Of a stretch of 64,000 bases of DNA, positions 25,849 through 35,686 are shown in pieces. Below the pieces are notes generated by a model. That model was not told where the DNA came from, did no database searches, and saw nothing but the letters and a program-made list of their open reading frames with translations. The position numbers were made by a program, and so were the translations under genes. This DNA comes from Spongiibacteraceae bacterium UBA5047 (GTDB lineage: Bacteria > Pseudomonadota > Gammaproteobacteria > Pseudomonadales > Spongiibacteraceae), in contig DIBR01000029.1 in NCBI GenBank assembly GCA_002415025.1, forward strand, positions 10,087-74,086, in the 5' to 3' direction. Position 1 is the first letter of the stretch, and each line of letters opens with the position of its first letter.

Positions 25849-27996
25849 ATGACTGGACAATTTCACTACGAAAAAGACGCTGACAACATCGTCACCGTCA
25901 CCATGGATATGAGTGGCCCCGTTAACGCGATGAACGATGAGTACATCGAGTTGATGAGCGCTACTATTGACCGTCTGGAAGCGGAAAAGGAGCAGATTGC
26001 AGGGGTGGTATTAACCTCCGCAAAAAGTACTTTTTTTGCCGGCGGAGATATCAAAAACATGCTCAAGGCCGAACCCGGCAAGGACGAGCAGGGCCTGTTT
26101 GAAATGTGCGATGTGATTAAGGCCATGCTCATCAGGGTGGAGACTCTCGGGCGGCCGGTAGTTGCGGCCGTCAACGGCGCGGCGCTGGGCGGCGGCTATG
26201 AAATCTGCCTTGCCTGTCATCACCGGGTGGCATTGACCTCTCCTGCGGTGCAGGTGGGTTTGCCGGAAGTGAGTCTGGGCCTGTTGCCGGGCGGCGGCGG
26301 CATCGTGCGGCTGGTTAGTAAGCTGGGCGCCGAGAAGGCCATTATGCCACTGCTGGAAGGCACCCGTTTTAATGCCGCCAAAGCGCTTGCTTCAGGGTTG
26401 ATTGAAGAGATAGCAGAAACCCCGGACGACATGATTGCCAAAGCCAAGGCCTGGGTAAAAGCTAACCCCGAAGCCAGTAACCCCTGGCATACAAAAGGTT
26501 TCAAGATTCCCGGAGGCGATCTAAACAACCCGAAAATTTCGCAGCTAATTCAGGGCGCGATCCCGATGTTACTGCAGAAGACACGTGGCTTGGTACCGGC
26601 GCCCGCGCGTATTCTTGATGTTGTTGCCGATACCCTGCGGGTAGATTTTGCCACCGCCATGCGTATTGAAAGTCGTGGACTGGCCGCGCTTGTTACAACG
26701 CCTCAGGCAAAAAACCTGATGACATTCTTTTTGCAAATGAATCAGGTAAACGGTGGCGGCAGTCGTCCTAAAGGGATCGAAAAATCCAAGGTTAAAAAAG
26801 TCGGCATTCTTGGCGCCGGCATGATGGGGCAGGGCATTGCCTATGTGTCTGCGCGTGCTGGCATAGAAGTCGTATTGAAAGATATCAGTCAGGAGGCCGC
26901 CGACAGAGGCAAGGCCTACACCGACAAATTGCTGAGTAAAAATGTGGCCAAGGGGCGGATGTCCGAGGACAAAAAGGCTGGCATTCTCGATTTGATTACC
27001 GCCACATCGGAGGCCGAAGCACTGCGTGGCTGCGACTTGATTATTGAGGCCGTATTTGAAAATGTTGAACTCAAGCATCAGATGACTCGCGAGCTTGAAC
27101 CCCTGCTTGCTGAAAACGGTGTGTGGGGCTCAAACACCTCAACCCTGCCGATTACTCTGTTGGCCGAGCCATCAGAGAAGCCGGAAAACTTTATCGGTGT
27201 TCACTTTTTCTCGCCCGTCGACAAGATGCCTCTGGTTGAAATTATTGTGGGTGAGAAAACCTCGGATGAAACACTCGCCAGAGCTTTTGATTACGCCCAG
27301 CAAATCAAGAAAACCCCGATTGTTGTAAATGACTCCCGCGGCTTCTTTACTTCGCGCGTATTCGCCACCTACATCGACGAGGGGGGCTTGCTGCTCGAAG
27401 AAGGTCTGGACCCGGTGCTGATTGAAAGTCAGGGCAAGGCCATTGGTATGCCGGTGGGCCCCTTGGCAGTGCAGGATGAGGTCAGTCAGCAGCTTACGGT
27501 AAAGGCCAATGAAACCAACCGCGAACTGGATAAACGGCTGGAGCAGAAAATTGGCAGCGACAACGCAGGCTACCGCTTGGCGAAACGCATGATCGATGAC
27601 CACCAGCGCGGTGGCCGCGCTCACGGTGGCGGCTATTACGAGTATCCGGAAGGCGGTGAAAAGTATCTCTGGCCTGAAGTTTACAACTGGTATTTCAAGG
27701 CCGGCCACAGTTTGCCGGAAGAGGATGTGAAAGATCGCTTGTTGTTCCGCCAGATAGTGGAGTCACTGCGTTGCTATGAAGAGAGCGTAATGAATACGGT
27801 GGCCGATGCCAATATTGGCTCGCTGATGGGCATCGGGTTTCCGCCTCATACCGGCGGGGTATTCCAGTTTATCAACACCTATGGGCTGACCCGTTTTGTC
27901 GATCGCTGCAATCTGCTTACCGAACGCTACGGCGAACGCTTTACGCCACCGCAGTTGTTGCTGGATAAAGCGCAGAAAGGTGAGCTGTTTGCCTGA
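25849..27996 (+). CDS. Bifunctional enoyl-CoA hydratase / 3-hydroxyacyl-CoA dehydrogenase (FadB/FadJ type)
   Basis: Alpha subunit of a fatty-acid oxidation complex. The N-terminal crotonase domain (about 1-300) has the oxyanion motif GGDIKNM, GAALGGGYEICLA and LPEVSLGLLPGGGG. The dehydrogenase domain begins with VKKVGILGAGMMGQGIAYVSARAG (NAD-binding GxGxxG) near residue 317 and contains HFFSPVDKMPLVEII and the second 3HCDH domain ending in HTGGVFQFINTYG. Length 715 residues, like FadJ (714). With the thiolase it makes a two-gene beta-oxidation module. Which of FadB or FadJ it is cannot be settled by eye. Confidence 0.92.
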   Translation: MTGQFHYEKDADNIVTVTMDMSGPVNAMNDEYIELMSATIDRLEAEKEQIAGVVLTSAKSTFFAGGDIKNMLKAEPGKDEQGLFEMCDVIKAMLIRVETLGRPVVAAVNGAALGGGYEICLACHHRVALTSPAVQVGLPEVSLGLLPGGGGIVRLVSKLGAEKAIMPLLEGTRFNAAKALASGLIEEIAETPDDMIAKAKAWVKANPEASNPWHTKGFKIPGGDLNNPKISQLIQGAIPMLLQKTRGLVPAPARILDVVADTLRVDFATAMRIESRGLAALVTTPQAKNLMTFFLQMNQVNGGGSRPKGIEKSKVKKVGILGAGMMGQGIAYVSARAGIEVVLKDISQEAADRGKAYTDKLLSKNVAKGRMSEDKKAGILDLITATSEAEALRGCDLIIEAVFENVELKHQMTRELEPLLAENGVWGSNTSTLPITLLAEPSEKPENFIGVHFFSPVDKMPLVEIIVGEKTSDETLARAFDYAQQIKKTPIVVNDSRGFFTSRVFATYIDEGGLLLEEGLDPVLIESQGKAIGMPVGPLAVQDEVSQQLTVKANETNRELDKRLEQKIGSDNAGYRLAKRMIDDHQRGGRAHGGGYYEYPEGGEKYLWPEVYNWYFKAGHSLPEEDVKDRLLFRQIVESLRCYEESVMNTVADANIGSLMGIGFPPHTGGVFQFINTYGLTRFVDRCNLLTERYGERFTPPQLLLDKAQKGELFA

Positions 27997-28042
27997 CATA
28001 GCACAGTGCTTATGGATCAACACCAGCTTAATTATTCGGGGT

Positions 28043-28066
28043 CGGGCGTCCAGCGTCAGACGCCCG
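28043..28066. other. Intergenic hairpin without a T run
   Basis: A perfect 8-bp GC-rich stem, CGGGCGTC with GACGCCCG, and an 8-base loop lie in the 128-bp gap between the bifunctional enzyme and the next acyl-CoA dehydrogenase. No T tract follows in either direction, so it is more likely an mRNA processing or stability element than a terminator. Confidence 0.5.
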
Positions 28067-28124
28067 GCCAACGGGACGGGTAGAACAGCGGTCAAGCTCC
28101 CGTTGGCCTTTACTGGAGAAAATC

Positions 28125-29294
28125 ATGCTTAAACGCAACTTCACAGAAGAACAGAACATGTTTCGCGGTGCCTACCGCAAGTTTCTTGAAAAGGAAATTG
28201 CACCCAATGTAGAGCGCTGGCGCGAACAGGGAATCGTCGACAGAGAGGCCTTTACCAAAGCGGGAGAGCAAGGTTTTTTAATGATTTGGCCCGACGAAGA
28301 ATACGGCGGCATGGGCGACAATGATTTTCGCTTTGAGCAGATCATCATTGAAGAAACCGCCAATGTGTATGCCGGAGACTGGACCAATACACTTCACAGC
28401 CGTTTGGTTGGCCCCTACCTTTCACGCTTTGGCAGCGATGACCAGAAGGCCCGCTTTCTGCCTAAATGTGTCACGGGCGAGTGCATTCTTGCCGTGGCCA
28501 TGACTGAGCCCGATGCGGGGTCAGATCTGGCCGGCATGCGGGCAACGGCAAAGGACATGGGTGACCACTGGCTACTGAATGGCGCCAAGACCTATATCAG
28601 TAACGGGATCAATGCTGACCTGGTTGTAGTGGCGGCTAAAACCGACCCCGAAAACAATCCACATGCGATGGGCCTGTTTTTGGTAGAGCGGGGTGTGGAC
28701 GGCTTTGAACGAGGCCGCAACCTGAAAAAAATGGGCATGAAAGCACAAGATACGGCGGAGCTGTTTTTCAACGATGTGAAGGTGCCGAAAGCCAATGTGC
28801 TGGGTGACCCCGCCATGGGCTTTGTGTATCTGATGCAAGGGCTGGCGGAAGAACGCCTGATTGGCGCCTGTGGTTTTATAGCAGGCGCACAAAAGGCATT
28901 TGAAGTGACGCGCGACTTTGTTATGGAGCGCAAGGTTTTCGGCAAACCCTTGTCCTACATGCAAAACACCCAGTTCAAGATGGCGGAATTGCGTACCGAG
29001 ATTGATGTGGCCCAGGCGCATGTCGACGCGTGTGTTACGGCGCACAACCTCGGTGAACTCAGTTCCGAAGATGCCGCTAAAGCCAAACTCTATACCAGTG
29101 AGGTGCTGTGTCGCATGGTAGATGAGGGTGTTCAGTTGCATGGTGGCGCGGGCTATATGGATGAGTACCCGATTTCCCGGATGTACACAGATGCGCGCAT
29201 CACCCGCATATTCGCCGGTACCTCGGAAGTCATGAAATTAATCGTTGGTCGCGATATTTTCTCCGAAAATTTCGTTCCCTATATTGATCGCTAG
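28125..29294 (+). CDS. Acyl-CoA dehydrogenase
   Basis: Soluble FAD-dependent acyl-CoA dehydrogenase of 389 residues, the normal size. It begins MLKRNFTEEQNMFRGAYRKFLEKEIAP. FAD-site motif LAVAMTEPDAGSDLAGMRATA (signature 1) and the C-terminal signature QLHGGAGYMDEYPISRMYTDARITRIFAGTSEVMK (signature 2, preceded by the usual Glu region) are present. It is the second acyl-CoA dehydrogenase of this locus besides fadE and so may serve a different chain length. The enoyl-CoA hydratase gene begins 11 bp after its stop. Confidence 0.92.
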   Translation: MLKRNFTEEQNMFRGAYRKFLEKEIAPNVERWREQGIVDREAFTKAGEQGFLMIWPDEEYGGMGDNDFRFEQIIIEETANVYAGDWTNTLHSRLVGPYLSRFGSDDQKARFLPKCVTGECILAVAMTEPDAGSDLAGMRATAKDMGDHWLLNGAKTYISNGINADLVVVAAKTDPENNPHAMGLFLVERGVDGFERGRNLKKMGMKAQDTAELFFNDVKVPKANVLGDPAMGFVYLMQGLAEERLIGACGFIAGAQKAFEVTRDFVMERKVFGKPLSYMQNTQFKMAELRTEIDVAQAHVDACVTAHNLGELSSEDAAKAKLYTSEVLCRMVDEGVQLHGGAGYMDEYPISRMYTDARITRIFAGTSEVMKLIVGRDIFSENFVPYIDR

Positions 29295-29304
29295 GAGTCG
29301 GGCC

Positions 29305-30096
29305 ATGTCAGCAGATAGCGAGTATCAAGCCATCGACGTGTCGACAAAAGGGCATGTCGCCACCATATTGCTCAACCGCCCGGACACCCTGAATGCATTT
29401 TCCGTGAAAATGCGTGCAGAGTTGCTGGATGCCTTCACCAAGGCGGACGACAATGAAGACGTTCGAGTGGTGGTTTTCGGGTCAACCGGCAAGGCCTTTT
29501 CGTCCGGTGCCGATCTGGCCGAAGGGGTTGGCGGGCAGAAAACGGTTGAAGACCAGATTATGCTCGAATATGCACCTATTCTGGAAAAAATGGCGAACCT
29601 GAAAAAGCCGGTCATAGCAGCGGTACCCGGCGTTATGGCCGGTATTGGGGCCGCCTTCGCCATGAACAGTGATCTGGTGGTGATGGCCGATACCGGTAGT
29701 ATGTTAATGGCCTTTACCAATATCGGGTTGGTGCCCGACGGCGGCGCCAGCTGGATGCTGCTGCGCCACCTCGGGTACCAGCGCGCCTTTCAACTTATTG
29801 TTGAAGGAGGGCGGCTAAGCGCGCACGATTGTCTGGAAGCCGGAATTGCCAATAAACTGGTGCCCGCAGATCAGTTGATGGAAGAGGTGCAGAACTGGGC
29901 CGGGGAGCTTGCGCAACGCGCTCCAATCGCTTTGCGCGAAGCCAAGCAGTTGCTACGCAATGCAGCGGCACTAAGCTACAACGAAACTGTGGCGCTTGAA
30001 GCCAGAACCCAGAACACCTGCATAGCTACCCAAGACGCAGCCGAAGCGGTTCGGGCGTTTATGGAGAAGCGGCCGGCGGCTTTTACAGGGAAGTAA
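29305..30096 (+). CDS. Enoyl-CoA hydratase/isomerase family protein
   Basis: Crotonase-fold enzyme of 263 residues, start at ATG 29305 with an AGGAG Shine-Dalgarno in the acyl-CoA dehydrogenase stop region. Oxyanion-hole segments SSGADLAEGVG and VPGVMAGIGAAFAMNSDLVVMA are seen. The position of the hydratase Glu is occupied in TNIGLVPDGGASWML by a residue pattern (VPD) more typical of isomerase-like or PaaG-like members than of classic hydratases. It is probably co-transcribed with the acyl-CoA dehydrogenase before it. Confidence 0.88.
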   Translation: MSADSEYQAIDVSTKGHVATILLNRPDTLNAFSVKMRAELLDAFTKADDNEDVRVVVFGSTGKAFSSGADLAEGVGGQKTVEDQIMLEYAPILEKMANLKKPVIAAVPGVMAGIGAAFAMNSDLVVMADTGSMLMAFTNIGLVPDGGASWMLLRHLGYQRAFQLIVEGGRLSAHDCLEAGIANKLVPADQLMEEVQNWAGELAQRAPIALREAKQLLRNAAALSYNETVALEARTQNTCIATQDAAEAVRAFMEKRPAAFTGK

Positions 30097-30177
30097 TTTG
30101 GCAAATAGCGTTCACCTGCTACGCAGCGCTGCAGGCGCAACTTGCAGGCCGGCACCCACCCAAGCCAGGTGCAGTTT

Positions 30178-32316
30178 ATGAACAGATCAGTCAAAACCTA
30201 TTGTCGTATCTGCGAACCTGCCTGCGGTTTGCAGGCAGAGGTTAGGGGAGAAGGCGCGGACGCAGAAATCGTTCGCATCGTCCCCGACAAGGATCACGCC
30301 GGCACCCGCGGGTTTGCTTGCCACAAGGGCCTGAAGTTCAACGAAGTGCACACAGACCCCGGCAGGCTGAATTACCCTCTTAAGCGAACAAACCGTAAAG
30401 GGCAACTTCCCGCCGCATTTCTGGAAACAGATTGGGATTCTGCCTTGCGCGACATTGCTGAAAAGCTTCGCACCATTCGGCTGCAGTACGGAGACTCGGC
30501 AGTGGCCGGGTTTATGGGCAATCCTACCGCCTTCAGTGCCAGCGCCGCGCGCGCTGTTCCGGCTTTTTTCAAGAAGTTGAAGTCACGCTTTTTCAGCTCG
30601 GCCACTCAGGATTGTTCGAATAAATTCGCGGGCAGCGAAGCCGTTTTTGGCACCAGCAATTTGCACCCGACCCCGGATCTGGACCACACCCACCTGTTTT
30701 TGTGTTTAGGTGAAAACCCGAAAGTTTCGCATATGAGTTTTATGTCGCTGGCTGATCCGGTTGCGGCCTTGCGCGCTATTGTGGCGAGGGGCGGGCGTGT
30801 ATTGCATATCAATCCGCGCCGTACCGAATCGGTGACCCCGGCCACCGGTGAGTGGGTGGCTATTCAGCCTGATACCGACCTCTATTTTCTGGCCGCGCTG
30901 ATTCACGAAATTGATCAGCTCGGGCGTTTTGACGAAGCGCTATTGCAGCAATACGGAAGCAATGTGCAGCAGCTTCGAGACTTTGTTTCGCAGTATCCAG
31001 CCAGCCGTGTTGCCGGGGTTTGTGGTATATCGGCTGCAGCTATTGAAAAAATTGCCGCTGATTTTTCCTCGGCTGAGTCGGCGTCGGTGCATATGTCTAC
31101 CGGTGTGAATATGGGGCGACAGGGCACTTTGTGCTATTGGTTGCTGCACATGCTGAGCCTCGTTAGCGGCAACCTGGGGCGCAAGGGCGGCAATGTTTAC
31201 TCACCGGGTTTATTTCCCACGGCCCGTTTCGGTCGGGCACGACTGGAGAATGACACGGCGACTATTCGCTGGCAGGAAACGGAGTTTGGTACGCTGCGAG
31301 AAGTGCTTGGCGCACTGCCGGGCAATTTGTTGCCGGACTATATTGCCAGCCGACAGGAGCCGATTCGTGCCCTGATCGTGATCGCAGGTAATCCGCTGCT
31401 CTCGATGGCGGGGGAAGAGGCCATGCGCAGGGCCTTTCCCCAGCTGGAATTGTTGGTGGTGCTGGATATCTACCGCAATGCTACAGCTGAATATGCCGAC
31501 TACCTGTTACCTATGGCTGACTGGCTGGAAAGGGAGGATATCAATACGCTCGGTTTGGGCTTTCAGCCCAGACCCTGGGTTCAGCTTGCGCCCGCCGTTG
31601 TGCCCCCGAAATTCCAGCGCCGCAGTGAATGGTGGACCCTGGCCCGTATTGAGCAACTGCTGGGCTTGCCGTCACTGCTTGATGACGAGTATCCGGAACC
31701 ATTGGCTGACGCAGATCGGCTGTTGGCAGCCAGTGGTCTGTCACTTGAGGCTTTGCGGCAATCGGGCGGTGAAGCAGTAGCGGTTGCTCCGGCAGCGCCG
31801 GAAACGCTCTTCAGCCAGGGAACACAGTTGCCTGAGCGGCGGATAGATTGTTGCCCGCCGGCATTTGCCGACGCGCTGGTTCGCTCGGAGGCCCTGTTCG
31901 AGGAGCTTCAGTGCAGCATGGGTGGCCTCAAGCTGGTAAACCTGCGCACACACTATATGCACAACAGCTGGATGCAGAATATTGAGCGCCTCAAACGTCC
32001 CAACCAGCTGACAAACCCTCTACACATATCACCTGACGACGCTGCGGCCCTGAATCTGTGTTCGGGAGATGCTGTCCATATCCGCAGCGACCACGGCGAG
32101 CTGCAGGCAACGATCCATCTCGATGAAACCCTCAGGCCCGGTGTGGTAGCCATGAGTCACGGCTGGGGAAACCAGCAAACTCCCGGCATGGCCGTTGCCC
32201 GGCGGCACCCCGGTGTGAATGTTAATCGTTTGTTGCCCGCCGGACCGGGCAGCTTTGAACCTTTGAGCAATCAGGCCCATATGACAGGCGTAAGCGTAGA
32301 GCTTTCGGCTGTTTAG
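30178..32316 (+). CDS. Molybdopterin-dependent oxidoreductase with N-terminal [4Fe-4S] cluster
   Basis: Catalytic subunit of the DMSO-reductase superfamily. The 712 residues start at ATG 30178 with TYCRICEPACG; Cys9, Cys12, Cys16 and Cys48 form the [4Fe-4S] site. Cys146 in TQDCSNKFAG lies where the molybdenum ligand sits in nitrate reductases and formate dehydrogenases. The C-terminal molybdopterin-guanine-dinucleotide domain has LTNPLHISPDDAAALNLCSGD and MSHGWG. No Tat signal is visible, so it is likely cytoplasmic. The genes before it are beta-oxidation enzymes and no electron-transfer subunit is adjacent. Substrate unknown. Confidence 0.85.
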   Translation: MNRSVKTYCRICEPACGLQAEVRGEGADAEIVRIVPDKDHAGTRGFACHKGLKFNEVHTDPGRLNYPLKRTNRKGQLPAAFLETDWDSALRDIAEKLRTIRLQYGDSAVAGFMGNPTAFSASAARAVPAFFKKLKSRFFSSATQDCSNKFAGSEAVFGTSNLHPTPDLDHTHLFLCLGENPKVSHMSFMSLADPVAALRAIVARGGRVLHINPRRTESVTPATGEWVAIQPDTDLYFLAALIHEIDQLGRFDEALLQQYGSNVQQLRDFVSQYPASRVAGVCGISAAAIEKIAADFSSAESASVHMSTGVNMGRQGTLCYWLLHMLSLVSGNLGRKGGNVYSPGLFPTARFGRARLENDTATIRWQETEFGTLREVLGALPGNLLPDYIASRQEPIRALIVIAGNPLLSMAGEEAMRRAFPQLELLVVLDIYRNATAEYADYLLPMADWLEREDINTLGLGFQPRPWVQLAPAVVPPKFQRRSEWWTLARIEQLLGLPSLLDDEYPEPLADADRLLAASGLSLEALRQSGGEAVAVAPAAPETLFSQGTQLPERRIDCCPPAFADALVRSEALFEELQCSMGGLKLVNLRTHYMHNSWMQNIERLKRPNQLTNPLHISPDDAAALNLCSGDAVHIRSDHGELQATIHLDETLRPGVVAMSHGWGNQQTPGMAVARRHPGVNVNRLLPAGPGSFEPLSNQAHMTGVSVELSAV

Positions 32317-32382
32317 GCGAATCTAGTCGTAATTTTGCACATCCACGGGGCCGTCTGTCGCCTGCGGACAAAAGGCGGCGGC

Positions 32383-32410
32383 TTGCGCATTTCTCCAGCG
32401 CGTGTATAAC
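32383..32410 (+). promoter_or_regulatory. Possible sigma-70 promoter of the first RoxA-like gene
   Basis: TTGCGC (32383-32388), a 16-bp spacer and TATAAC (32405-32410) lie 60 bp before the ATG at 32470. A GATAAT at 32412 is an alternative -10. Not supported by anything other than the match. Confidence 0.35.
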
Positions 32411-32469
32411 CGATAATAGCGGCCAGTGTTCACAATAATAATTCAACGCTGCCAGTGCTAGGGGAAACT

Positions 32470-35022
32470 ATGATCAGGATATTGCAAGGCGCGATCATTG
32501 GGCCGGCTATAGTCAGGGGCGCGAGCTGTATTGCCTTGTCCCTGGCCCTTGGTGCCTGTAACGATGGCAGCAGCAGTGGTGCGGTTCAGAGTGGGGCGAC
32601 AGGCGCACTGGGTAATGTGCCCACATCTGGCGTCCAGACTCCCGAAGCGTTTTTTGCCCGCAGCATTCAGCCTGCATTGGAAAACTGCCGTTTGTGCCAT
32701 GTGCCGGGTGGCCCGGCCGATGTGGCGGATGGTGACGCGCTGCAACTGCACGCCACCAACACAAGCGAGGACTACGCCAGACTTTTTGCCGCATGGCAAA
32801 GCCTGGATAAAGGCGTGCTCAATAACCGCCTGCTGACTATGCCATCCGACTCGGCGCTCAGACACAGTGGCAGCACGCCCTGGCCAACGAGCTCAAGCAG
32901 TTTTCTGGCCATGAAAACCCTGCTTGCCTGTTGGGATGACCCGGCAAATTGTGCCCTGAATAACGTCACTCCCGAGCAGTTGGCGCCGCTGCTGGGCAGC
33001 AAGCGTGGCCGCCATATCTGGGCCAGCTATTGTGAGGGAGAAACCGCCAGTAGTACCAAGTTGCTGCCACCTGATCCACGTACACTGATTCAGGCGGGCA
33101 GGGCAGAAGTGAGTGGCGACCGGGCGGTGCATTTCAATGGTTGGTGGGAGGATTGTCATGCGGCCGATGAGCTGGAAAACGAGCGGCAGGCGACGACCTG
33201 TGGTGAGTATATCAGCCGCAGACAGCGGGGCCTGGAATTCCTGACCAATGAGTTGGCTGTTGGCTCACTGTCGGTCAGCGATTTTCGCAATAGCTGGGAA
33301 ACCTGGGGGCTGAGCGAACGCCCCGACAATTTCGACCAGCTTTACACCCTGCGCTACGGTTTGAACTTTTCGGTGTTCCCCAACCCCTATCCGCTGGAAG
33401 GCGAAGACCCGAATAATTGTGCAACAACTGAAAATCCTGATTGTGACGGTGGCAGTGGCCGCTTGCCGATGGGCCTGCGCCTGCTGAAAGACAGCGGTGG
33501 TAATTGGACCAACAATATCGGTACCGCCGCCTGCTTCACCTGTCACGGCGGCCAGGTGGGCGACCCGTTGGCGGGCGATCCACAGCTGATAGGTTTTGAG
33601 AATTTTGGTCTGGGCAACAACAACTACGATGTGATTATGGCGGCCCATGATGGCTCGCCCTTCAAGGAAGTGCCTATTGTCGGCGGTGCGATTCCGCCCG
33701 CAGACCCAAACGCGCTGTTTAATGTGGGCATTAAACAGCGCGGTCAGAACAATGCTGTGGGTGCCTTTGAGTTTCTCAATACCATTCTCGATCTGGATTC
33801 GCTGGGTATAAACCCCAACCCGCTTAAAAATATGAAGGGCATTGGCGGGGCGCAGGATGTTTCGCATCCGCTTGCGCATACTCAGGACACGCCCGCGTGG
33901 TGGAATATGGGGTCACGTCCGCGCAAATTTTTTGACGCTGGTGTTTCCAATGACAGTACGCGGATTATTATGGCCGCAGGCCCCGGCGAATTTGGCGAGT
34001 TGTTTTCGTTTTCTGGCGAATATTACCGCAATCGTATTGAAGAATGGGATCAGGACCTTGAGGCATTTTTCCTATCACTGGTGTCGCCGGTTTACCCCGA
34101 AGAGATCGATGCCGCCCTGGCCGAACAGGGAGCGGTGTTATTTCACAATAAAGACTTGTGGAATGAAGAGGGCAACGCAGATCGCCCACGCCCTGAAGGC
34201 GGGAACGGCTCTTGCGCCAGCTGTCACGGTGCCTATTCGCCTCGCTACGTAAACGATCAGGCATTTCTAGCCGATCCGGTACTGGAAGGCGTTGCATCGC
34301 ATATCGTTACGCTGGACGTCATCGGAACAGATACTGCCCGCTCGGATATGTTAACGACCACATTGAGGCGTGGCTGGGATACCACCTACTGGGCCTACCC
34401 CGAAGCCGATCCGGGTTATGTCGCGCCGGAAGACAAGGACCCTGTCACCGAGTCACTGGATGACATGCTGCCAGACGAGGAGCGGCTGAACGGTGCCTGC
34501 GGCTGGCAGAAAGAGATTATCGGCTATCAGGCGCCACCGCTGTATGGCGTATGGGCAACGGCGCCGTATCTGCACAACGGTTCTGTGCCTAATCTTGCAG
34601 CGCTGCTGGATTCGTCAAAACGTTCCCAAATTTGGCAGCGTGAAATACAAACGGAAGTATTTGAGCAGGGCAGTGTAGAGATCAAAGGCTTTGATCAGCG
34701 TCTGTCGGCATTTGATTTTGAGAATGTTGGCTGGAAGTCCCGTGCATTGAGTTGCTCTGAAATTCCCGGTAGTGACCAGCTCAATTGCAGCCCGAGCGAT
34801 GATGAAGGGCCTTCCATGCAGCAACTGGTGCAAAACTATCTGAACAGTGCCATCAGTTGGGCCGGTTTGATTACCATTGCCGACCCGGCCCCTGAAGGCA
34901 TCGACAAGCGTCTTGTTTACGATACCCGTATTCTTGGCAATGACGATGCCGGGCATGAGTTTTCAGATGTGTTAACCGATGCCGAACGCAAAGCTATTAT
35001 CGAATACCTGAAAACGCTATGA
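32470..35022 (+). CDS. Triheme c-type cytochrome lipoprotein, RoxA-like
   Basis: Exported protein of 850 residues with lipobox LGAC (Cys30). Three c-type heme motifs are seen: CRLCH at 73-77, CFTCH at 355-359 and CASCH at 582-586. The C-terminal half (GGNGSCASCHGAYSPRYVND and PLYGVWATAPYLHNGSVPNL) is the shared core of bacterial di-heme peroxidases and RoxA-type rubber oxygenases. The N-terminal CxxCH is extra compared with di-heme RoxA. The frame extends to 32455, but the ATG at 32470 (MIRILQG) is the better start. It is a paralog of the protein at 43727-46369. Function is not established; an oxidative role on a hydrophobic substrate or electron transfer is possible. Confidence 0.85.
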   Translation: MIRILQGAIIGPAIVRGASCIALSLALGACNDGSSSGAVQSGATGALGNVPTSGVQTPEAFFARSIQPALENCRLCHVPGGPADVADGDALQLHATNTSEDYARLFAAWQSLDKGVLNNRLLTMPSDSALRHSGSTPWPTSSSSFLAMKTLLACWDDPANCALNNVTPEQLAPLLGSKRGRHIWASYCEGETASSTKLLPPDPRTLIQAGRAEVSGDRAVHFNGWWEDCHAADELENERQATTCGEYISRRQRGLEFLTNELAVGSLSVSDFRNSWETWGLSERPDNFDQLYTLRYGLNFSVFPNPYPLEGEDPNNCATTENPDCDGGSGRLPMGLRLLKDSGGNWTNNIGTAACFTCHGGQVGDPLAGDPQLIGFENFGLGNNNYDVIMAAHDGSPFKEVPIVGGAIPPADPNALFNVGIKQRGQNNAVGAFEFLNTILDLDSLGINPNPLKNMKGIGGAQDVSHPLAHTQDTPAWWNMGSRPRKFFDAGVSNDSTRIIMAAGPGEFGELFSFSGEYYRNRIEEWDQDLEAFFLSLVSPVYPEEIDAALAEQGAVLFHNKDLWNEEGNADRPRPEGGNGSCASCHGAYSPRYVNDQAFLADPVLEGVASHIVTLDVIGTDTARSDMLTTTLRRGWDTTYWAYPEADPGYVAPEDKDPVTESLDDMLPDEERLNGACGWQKEIIGYQAPPLYGVWATAPYLHNGSVPNLAALLDSSKRSQIWQREIQTEVFEQGSVEIKGFDQRLSAFDFENVGWKSRALSCSEIPGSDQLNCSPSDDEGPSMQQLVQNYLNSAISWAGLITIADPAPEGIDKRLVYDTRILGNDDAGHEFSDVLTDAERKAIIEYLKTL

Positions 35023-35038
35023 AGGAATCCTGTCCGGT

Positions 35039-35135
35039 GCCGGCAACGCTGCGCTTGTGCCAGCCTACAGCGGGATTGATGAACGAAGCGCAGGTAGACA
35101 AGTTCGTAGGCCCGCATAAGCAAAGCGTTGCGGGC
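35039..35135. repeat. REP-like pair of 30-bp palindromic elements
   Basis: Two inverted copies, 35039-35068 (minus orientation) and 35106-35135 (plus orientation), of a 30-bp unit that starts GTAGGCYNGCA and ends with its own near-palindrome. The plus copy is perfectly identical, in inverse orientation, to 54604-54633. Like REP/BIME elements they lie between a stop codon and the next gene. Confidence 0.75.
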
Positions 35136-35161
35136 ATTCATTTCACTGTTTGAGATTTAGA

Positions 35162-35686
35162 ATGACAATGTTAGCCCAAACCTTAGGCCGTTGCGTGCTG
35201 CTACTGTGCCTGTTCAATCCCGGCACGGTTACTGCACTGCAAGTGGGTGAGGCCATGCCGGCGTTTACGCTACCGGGACTTGGGCACGGTAAAATACTCC
35301 GCTCCGGCTACTTTCAGGGCAAGGTGTTGTACCTCGACTTTTGGGCGTCGTGGTGTGGCCCCTGTAGGGTTTCCCTGCCTGCCATGAATGCTCTTTACCG
35401 CGAATTCAACGCTGAGGGCTTTGAAGTTGTTGCAGTGAACGTTGATAAAGACCGGGCTGAAGCTCACCGCTTTCTCAAGCAGCATCCGGTGAGTTATTAC
35501 GTGGTGGCAGACGATGGCAGCCTGCCGCGTCGTTTTGGGGTAAAAGGTATGCCAACGGCCTATCTTATAGACCGCAGCGGCACAGTGCGGCGTGTCCACG
35601 AAGGTTTTAGACCCGGTGATGACAAGCGGTTACGCAAACAGATTCGCCAACTTCTAAACGAGCCCTCCGGAGCTATATCGCAATGA
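35162..35686 (+). CDS. TlpA-like thioredoxin-fold protein
   Basis: Periplasmic thiol-disulfide oxidoreductase of 174 residues (start ATG 35162; a second ATG at 35168 is possible). A hydrophobic signal segment is followed by LQVGEAMPAFTLPGL and the active site WCGPC (Cys65, Cys68). The cis-Pro region is GVKGMPTAYLIDRSG. It overlaps the DUF4266 gene by 4 bases. In other bacteria TlpA-like, DUF4266, DUF3570 and ApbE genes form a recurring block (recalled association, not computed). Likely role: keeping Cys residues of the neighbours reduced (inference). Confidence 0.88.
   Translation: MTMLAQTLGRCVLLLCLFNPGTVTALQVGEAMPAFTLPGLGHGKILRSGYFQGKVLYLDFWASWCGPCRVSLPAMNALYREFNAEGFEVVAVNVDKDRAEAHRFLKQHPVSYYVVADDGSLPRRFGVKGMPTAYLIDRSGTVRRVHEGFRPGDDKRLRKQIRQLLNEPSGAISQ

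Noticed and set aside
35039..35135. Rho-independent terminator for the first RoxA-like gene
   Set aside because: The palindromes lack a T run and match the REP-like family instead.
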